Both the position numbers and the translations under genes were made by a program. DNA of 35,865 nt from Paracoccaceae bacterium (GTDB taxonomy: Bacteria > Pseudomonadota > Alphaproteobacteria > Rhodobacterales > Rhodobacteraceae): contig DOIS01000001.1 in NCBI GenBank assembly GCA_003511785.1, positions 1,093 to 36,957 on the forward strand, read 5' to 3'. Shown one piece after another: positions 31,529 through 35,865 of the stretch. The notes beneath the pieces are model-generated. The model worked only from the letters and a program-made list of their open reading frames with translations. It did no database searches and was not told where the DNA came from. How positions within the stretch are numbered: the first letter of the stretch is position 1; every line of letters starts with the position of its first letter.

Positions 31529-33784
31529 ATGCCCAAAGCCAAGATCACCGATGCCGAGGCGCTGGCCTTTCACCTGGAACCCACCCCGGGCAAATGGGAG
31601 GTGCAGGCGACGGTTCCGATGACCACCCAGCGCGACCTGAGCCTGGCCTATTCGCCCGGCGTCGCGGTGCCCTGCGAGGCGATCGCCGAGCGGCCCGAGA
31701 CCGCCTATGACTATACCAACAAGGGCAACCTGGTGGCGGTGATTACGAACGGGACGGCGGTGCTGGGCTTGGGCAACCTAGGCGCGCTGGGCTCCAAGCC
31801 GGTGATGGAGGGCAAGGCGGTGCTGTTCAAGCGGTTCGCCGACGTGAATTCCATCGACATCGAGCTGGACACCGAGGACCCGGACGCCTTCTGCCAGGCG
31901 GTCAAGCTGATGAGGCCGACGTTTGGCGGGATCAACCTCGAGGACATCAAGGCACCCGAGTGTTTCATCATCGAGCAACGGCTCAAGGAAGAGATGGACA
32001 TTCCCGTCTTTCACGACGACCAGCACGGCACCGCCGTGATCTGTGCCGCGGGCCTCATCAACGCGCTGCACCTGTCGCACAAGAAGATCGAGGACGTGAA
32101 GATCGTCCTGAACGGCGCCGGTGCCGCCGGGATCGCCTGTATCGAGCTGCTCAAGGCGATGGGCGCGCGGCACGACAACTGCATCATCTGCGACACCAAG
32201 GGCGTGATCTACCAGGGCCGCAGCGAGGGCATGAACCAGTGGAAATCGGCCCACGCGGTCAAGACCGATCTGCGCACGCTCGAGGAGGCGATGGAGGGGG
32301 CCGACGTGTTCCTGGGCGTCAGCGTCAAGGGCGCCGTGACGCAGGACATGGTGGCCTCCATGGCCGACAACCCGGTGATCTTCGCCATGGCGAACCCGGA
32401 CCCGGAAATCACGCCGGAAGAGGCCCACGAGGTGCGCGTCGATGCCATCGTCGCCACAGGGCGCAGCGATTATCCCAACCAGGTCAACAACGTGCTGGGC
32501 TTTCCCTATCTCTTCCGCGGGGCGCTGGACGTTCATGCCCGTGCGATCAACGACGAGATGAAGATCGCCTGTGCCCGGGCGCTGGCCGAACTGGCGCGCG
32601 AGGACGTGCCGGACGAGGTGGCGCTGGCCTATGGCCGCGCCCTGAGCTTCGGACGCGACTACATCATCCCCACGCCTTTCGATCCGCGCCTGATCTATCG
32701 CATTCCGCCGGCTGTGGCGCGGGCGGGCATGGATACCGGCGCCGCGCGGCGTCCGATCATCGACATGGATGCCTACGAGGTCGGGCTGAAGGCGCGGATG
32801 GACCCCACCGCTGCGATCCTGCGCAGCCTGAACGCCCGCGCGCGCTTGTCGCAGAGCCGCATGATCTTTGCCGAGGGCGACGATCCGCGTGTCCTGCGCG
32901 CCGCGGTCACCTATCAGCGGTCGGGGTATGGCAAGGCGCTGGTGGTGGGGCGTTCGGACGATGTGAAGGTCAAGCTCGAACAGGCGGGCCTGGCCGATGC
33001 CGTGCGCGAACTGGAGGTCGTCAATGCGGCCAACACCACGCATCTCGAGACCTACAAGGAATTGCTCTACAGCCGGTTGCAGCGCAAGGGCTTCGATCAG
33101 AAGGACGTGCACCGGCTGGCCGCGCGCGACCGGCATGTGTTCTCGGCGCTGATGTTGGCGCATGGCCATGGCGACGGGCTTGTGACTGGCGCGACACGAA
33201 AATCCGCGCATGTGCTGGACCAGATCAACCACGTCTTCGACGCCGATGCGACGCATGGGGTGGCGGGGATCACCGCGCTTCTGCACAAGGGGCGGATCGT
33301 CCTGATAGGCGATACGCTGGTGCATGAATGGCCCGACGAGAACGACCTGGCCAACATCGCCGAGCGCGCCGCCGGTGTGGCGCGGCACATGGGCCTAGTG
33401 CCCCGCGTGGCCTTCGTCAGCTTTTCCACCTTCGGCTATCCGGTCTCCGAGCGGACCGAAAAACTGACACTGGCACCGAAGGTGCTGGAGAGACGCGGTG
33501 TGGACTTCGAGTTCGAGGGCGAGATGACCGTGGACGTGGCGTTGAACGCGCGCGCGCAGGAGGCCTATCCCTTCTCGCGGCTTTCCGGGCCGGCGAACAT
33601 CCTGATCGTGCCGGCGCGGCACTCGGCCTCGATCTCGACCAAGCTGATGCAGGAAATGGCAGGGGCCACCGTGATCGGGCCGATCCTGACCGGGCTCGAC
33701 CGGCCGATCCAGGTCTGCTCCACGGTTTCCACCGCGAACGACATCCTCAACATGGCCGTGCTGGCCGCGGCCGAGATCGGCTGA
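31529..33784 (+). CDS. maeB: NADP-dependent malic enzyme with C-terminal phosphotransacetylase-like domain
   Basis: It decarboxylates malate to pyruvate with NADP, supplying NADPH and pyruvate during growth on TCA-cycle substrates. The 751-residue protein is the long MaeB type. The N half (to about residue 430) has DLSLAYSPGVAVPCEAI with the catalytic Tyr, NGTAVLGLGNLGALGSKPVMEGKAVLFK with the catalytic Lys, the metal-binding IPVFHDDQHGTAVI, and a Rossmann loop NGAGAAGIACIELLKAMG. The C half resembles phosphate acetyltransferase (RMIFAEGDDPRVLRAAVTYQ ... LSGPANILIVPARHSASISTKLMQEMAG); in known MaeB it is regulatory, responding to acetyl-CoA, rather than catalytic. ATG 31529 has only a weak AAAGG site. 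A kinase gene follows after 4 bp. Confidence 0.95.
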   Translation: MPKAKITDAEALAFHLEPTPGKWEVQATVPMTTQRDLSLAYSPGVAVPCEAIAERPETAYDYTNKGNLVAVITNGTAVLGLGNLGALGSKPVMEGKAVLFKRFADVNSIDIELDTEDPDAFCQAVKLMRPTFGGINLEDIKAPECFIIEQRLKEEMDIPVFHDDQHGTAVICAAGLINALHLSHKKIEDVKIVLNGAGAAGIACIELLKAMGARHDNCIICDTKGVIYQGRSEGMNQWKSAHAVKTDLRTLEEAMEGADVFLGVSVKGAVTQDMVASMADNPVIFAMANPDPEITPEEAHEVRVDAIVATGRSDYPNQVNNVLGFPYLFRGALDVHARAINDEMKIACARALAELAREDVPDEVALAYGRALSFGRDYIIPTPFDPRLIYRIPPAVARAGMDTGAARRPIIDMDAYEVGLKARMDPTAAILRSLNARARLSQSRMIFAEGDDPRVLRAAVTYQRSGYGKALVVGRSDDVKVKLEQAGLADAVRELEVVNAANTTHLETYKELLYSRLQRKGFDQKDVHRLAARDRHVFSALMLAHGHGDGLVTGATRKSAHVLDQINHVFDADATHGVAGITALLHKGRIVLIGDTLVHEWPDENDLANIAERAAGVARHMGLVPRVAFVSFSTFGYPVSERTEKLTLAPKVLERRGVDFEFEGEMTVDVALNARAQEAYPFSRLSGPANILIVPARHSASISTKLMQEMAGATVIGPILTGLDRPIQVCSTVSTANDILNMAVLAAAEIG

Positions 33785-33788
33785 GACC

Positions 33789-34667
33789 GTGGCGCTCTGG
33801 AACCTGGGTTCGATCAACGCGGACATGGTTTACACCGTGCCGCACCTGCCAAACCCAGGTGAGACACTGGCCGCGCGGGACATGGCCCGCTTTCTCGGCG
33901 GAAAGGGCGCGAACATGTCCGTCGCCGCGGCGCGGGGCGCCTGTCATGTCCACCATATCGGCGCGGTCGGGAAGGACGGGCGCTGGGCGGTGGAGCGGCT
34001 GACCGAGTATGGTGTGGATGCCCGGTTCATCGTCGAGAGCGAGGCGGCGACCGGCCATGCCATCATCGCGGTCGAGCCGGGCGGCGAGAACCAGATCCTG
34101 ATCCACCCCGGCGCGAACCGCGCGATCCCCGAAGACCTGATCGGCCGGGCACTCTCCAGCGCTCAGGCGGGGGACTGGCTGTTGATGCAGAACGAAACCA
34201 ACGGGCAGGCGCAGGCGGCACGGATCGCGCGGGACATGGGGTTGCGCGTGGCCTATGCCGCCGCGCCCTTTTCGGGCGAGGCGGTGGCCGAGTTGCTGCC
34301 GTATCTCGATCTGCTGATCCTGAACGCGGTCGAGGCCGCGCAGCTCGAGGCGGCGACGGGGAAGGGTCCGGCCGAATTGCCGGTGCCGCATGTGATCGTG
34401 ACCATGGGCCCGGCCGGCGCGCGGGTGTTCGAGACCGGCACGAGAGAGGTCACGGGGTTTCCGGCAATGGACGTCGAGGCGGTGGACACGACCGGCGCGG
34501 GCGACACTTTCACCGGGCATGTCCTTGCCGGGCTGGATCGCGGCCTGCCGATGGCGCAGGCCTTGACCCAGGGACTGCGGGCCGCGGCGATCATGGTGAC
34601 GCGGCGCGGCACTGCGGACGTGATCCCGGATTTGAAGGACATTCAGGACTTATTCGGTCCGCGATAA
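33789..34667 (+). CDS. PfkB-family carbohydrate kinase (ribokinase-like)
   Basis: The 292-residue protein has the two PfkB signatures: the N-terminal RFLGGKGANMSVAAARGACHVHHIGAVGKDG and the C-terminal DTTGAGDTFTGHVLAGLDRG, whose GAGD aspartate (about residue 239) is the catalytic base. LILNAVEAAQL (NxxE) and VIVTMGPAGARVF lie between. The family phosphorylates ribose, 2-keto-3-deoxygluconate, tagatose-6-phosphate or nucleosides; the KGAN loop and size favour ribokinase-like substrates, but I cannot name one. The start is GTG 33789, 4 bp after the maeB stop and with no separate ribosome site, so it probably depends on maeB translation. Confidence 0.9.
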   Translation: MALWNLGSINADMVYTVPHLPNPGETLAARDMARFLGGKGANMSVAAARGACHVHHIGAVGKDGRWAVERLTEYGVDARFIVESEAATGHAIIAVEPGGENQILIHPGANRAIPEDLIGRALSSAQAGDWLLMQNETNGQAQAARIARDMGLRVAYAAAPFSGEAVAELLPYLDLLILNAVEAAQLEAATGKGPAELPVPHVIVTMGPAGARVFETGTREVTGFPAMDVEAVDTTGAGDTFTGHVLAGLDRGLPMAQALTQGLRAAAIMVTRRGTADVIPDLKDIQDLFGPR

Positions 34668-35003
34668 CACAAGATCACGCCGCCGTGTTGACCGGCCGGT
34701 TTTCGAGCCTAGCTGTCTAGAAAACCGGTGCACGACGTCAGGGGAGCTTTCCAGGGATGCGCTGCGCCGGCGCGTGAAACATCGACCTAGACGAGAATGG
34801 CGGCCCTTTTGACCGTGTTAACCGATTTCGACAGCGCCCGGACAGAAAAGCGGGTCGCTGCCACCGATTCCGCGCCTGCAAGGCTTGGACAACGGACGAA
34901 ACCATCGTAAATGAACGGACTGACGGGATAGGGGCCGCGGCGTCGAGACGCGCCCGCGCAATTGCTGCGGGACAGACGGTCGAGAACAGGGCAGGGGAGA
35001 CAC
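34668..35003. other. 336-bp non-coding gap before mrpA
   Basis: I see no gene here. It holds a 9-bp inverted repeat near the PfkB gene end (34696-34728), a -35-like TTGACC at about 34817 without a convincing -10, and a good GGGGAGA ribosome site just before mrpA at about 34994-35000. A 37-codon frame at 34797-34910 lacks a ribosome site. The gap most likely carries the terminator of the maeB operon and the promoter and leader of the mrp operon. Confidence 0.6.
34696..34728. terminator. inverted repeat downstream of the PfkB kinase
   Basis: CCGGTTTTC (34696-34704) and GAAAACCGG (34720-34728) are perfect 9-bp inverted arms around a 15-base loop that itself contains CTAG-CTGT-CTAG. It lies 29 bp after the stop codon. 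No T tract follows the right arm, so it may be a Rho-assisted terminator hairpin or a protein-binding site. Confidence 0.45.
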
Positions 35004-35865
35004 ATGGCGGCAGGGTTGGCATCAAATCTACTCGTCCTGATCGCGGCATTGCCGTTTCTGGGCGCGCTGCTGCCCGGGCTGCTGATCCGGGCTGGGCGCG
35101 ACGCCTGCACCACCTTCACTGCCCTGCCCACGCTTCTCGCGCTTGTTCTTCTGGGGCTTCTGGCGCCATCGGTTTTGGCGGGCGAGGTAATTCAGGCGCG
35201 TATAGAGTGGCTACCGGCGCTGGGGTTGGATGTCAGCTTCTTCCTCGATGGGCTGGGTCTGCTGTTCGCCGGGATGATCCTGTTCGTGGGTCTGCTGGTC
35301 ATCATCTATGCGCGCTTTTACCTCTCGGGCGACGATCCGATGGGGCAGTTCTTTACCTATCTTCTGCTGTTCCAGGGCGCGATGCTGGGCATCGTGGTCA
35401 GCGACAACATCCTGCTTCTGCTGATCTTCTGGGAGCTGACCTCGCTCTCGTCCTTCCTGCTGATCGGGTACTGGAAGCACCTGCCCGAGGGGCGGCAAGG
35501 CGCGCGCATGGCGCTGGCCGTGACCGGGATGGGTGGCCTGGCCATGATCGGGGGGATGCTGATCCTAGGGCAGATCGCCGGCAGCTATGACCTGACCGTG
35601 ATCCTGACCAAGGGCGAGGAGATACGCGCCTCGGACATGTATCTTCCGGCGCTGTTGCTGATCCTTCTGGGCGCGTTCACGAAATCGGCGCAGTTCCCGT
35701 TCCATTTCTGGTTGCCGCACGCGATGGCGGCGCCGACGCCGGTATCGGCCTATCTGCACTCGGCCACGATGGTGAAAGCGGGTGTTTTCCTGCTGGCGCG
35801 GATGTGGCCCGCGCTCGCCGGCACGTCCGAGTGGTTCTATATCGTGGCGACCACCGGCCTCGTCA
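35004..35865 (+). CDS. mrpA: Na+/H+ antiporter subunit A (MrpA/MnhA/PhaA), 3'-truncated by the window
   Basis: This is the large subunit of the multi-protein Mrp cation/proton antiporter in the inner membrane, used for sodium or potassium and pH homeostasis. The frame runs from ATG 35004 to the window edge (287 residues). It opens with two hydrophobic helices, then FFLDGLGLLFAGMILFVGLLVIIYARFYLS, the ion-channel helix LLLIFWELTSLSSFLLIGYW with its conserved glutamate, and TKSAQFPFHFWLPHAMAAPTPVSAYLHSATMVKAGVFLLAR with the proton-path lysines. This Proton_antipo_M region is shared with NuoL and MrpD, but the N-terminus and the YWKHLPEGRQGARMAL loop are of MrpA type. Fusion to MrpB, common in such proteins, cannot be judged here. 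A marine, sodium-exposed lifestyle would suit it. Confidence 0.92.
   Translation, partial: MAAGLASNLLVLIAALPFLGALLPGLLIRAGRDACTTFTALPTLLALVLLGLLAPSVLAGEVIQARIEWLPALGLDVSFFLDGLGLLFAGMILFVGLLVIIYARFYLSGDDPMGQFFTYLLLFQGAMLGIVVSDNILLLLIFWELTSLSSFLLIGYWKHLPEGRQGARMALAVTGMGGLAMIGGMLILGQIAGSYDLTVILTKGEEIRASDMYLPALLLILLGAFTKSAQFPFHFWLPHAMAAPTPVSAYLHSATMVKAGVFLLARMWPALAGTSEWFYIVATTGLV

Noticed and set aside
31778..33388. Long open frame on the minus strand opposite maeB (about 536 codons)
   Set aside because: It is antisense to a conserved enzyme, is His/Arg/Gly-rich and low in complexity, and has no ribosome site.
34797..34910. 37-codon frame upstream of mrpA
   Set aside because: There is no ribosome site and no recognisable sequence; nothing distinguishes it from chance.
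1..35865. CRISPR arrays, tRNA or rRNA genes, insertion sequences, prophage or defence genes
   Set aside because: None were seen; the gaps are short and the genes are core metabolism or origin housekeeping.

Overview
The window looks like a piece of the main chromosome of a Rhodobacteraceae (Roseobacter-group) alphaproteobacterium. It is GC-rich, genes are tightly packed with many 4-bp ATGA start/stop overlaps, and the order maf - gap - hemJ - rho - mnmE - mnmG - rsmG - parA - parB, with aroE/coaE/dnaQ/secB on the other side, is the one I associate with the replication-origin region of that group. This assignment rests on protein content and gene order; no database was searched.

Layout. (1) 1-7.0 kb, plus strand: a leucine/isovalerate degradation operon (mccB, mccA, hmgL, liuC), preceded by an unrecognised conserved gene and a DUF1622 membrane protein, with an ASCH-domain gene between mccB and mccA. 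The DUF1622 and ASCH genes each carry a single-base frameshift in a G run. (2) 7.0-10.1 kb, minus strand: a 3-hydroxybenzoate/gentisate ring-cleavage cluster (FAD hydroxylase, FAH-family hydrolase, gentisate 1,2-dioxygenase) with a clear promoter overlapped by a palindrome. (3) 10.1-16.3 kb: envelope and housekeeping genes (Smr protein, mltA, Tim44-like on minus; fxsA and secB on plus; dnaQ, coaE, aroE, maf on minus). (4) 16.3-16.7 kb: a 412-bp non-coding gap with a perfect DnaA box, weaker boxes and an AT-rich tract, proposed as oriC. (5) 16.7-24.1 kb, plus strand: hemJ, rho, mnmE, mnmG, rsmG, parA, parB, with two perfect 16-bp parS sites, one at the mnmG start and one inside rsmG. (6) 24.1-26.9 kb, minus strand: DUF454 gene, a single frame joining RdgB to HemW, and rph. 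(7) 27.0-35.9 kb: hrcA-grpE (plus), mutS (minus), maeB and a PfkB sugar kinase (plus), then the 5' part of mrpA running off the window.

How it works together. The genes flanking the proposed origin are mostly transcribed away from it, in line with the replication forks, and parAB-parS lies within a few kb, as expected of an origin segregation domain. The two catabolic blocks feed acetyl-CoA/acetoacetate (leucine) and pyruvate/fumarate (gentisate) into central metabolism; malic enzyme MaeB handles malate-to-pyruvate flux.

I do not see an unmistakably new biological system. The items most worth a second look are the RdgB-HemW joined frame (which one restored T would separate), the parS site sitting between the mnmG Shine-Dalgarno and start codon, the gentisate promoter/operator without a nearby regulator gene, a 37-bp repeat present in two intergenic gaps, and the three homopolymer-type indels that raise the question of sequence accuracy.
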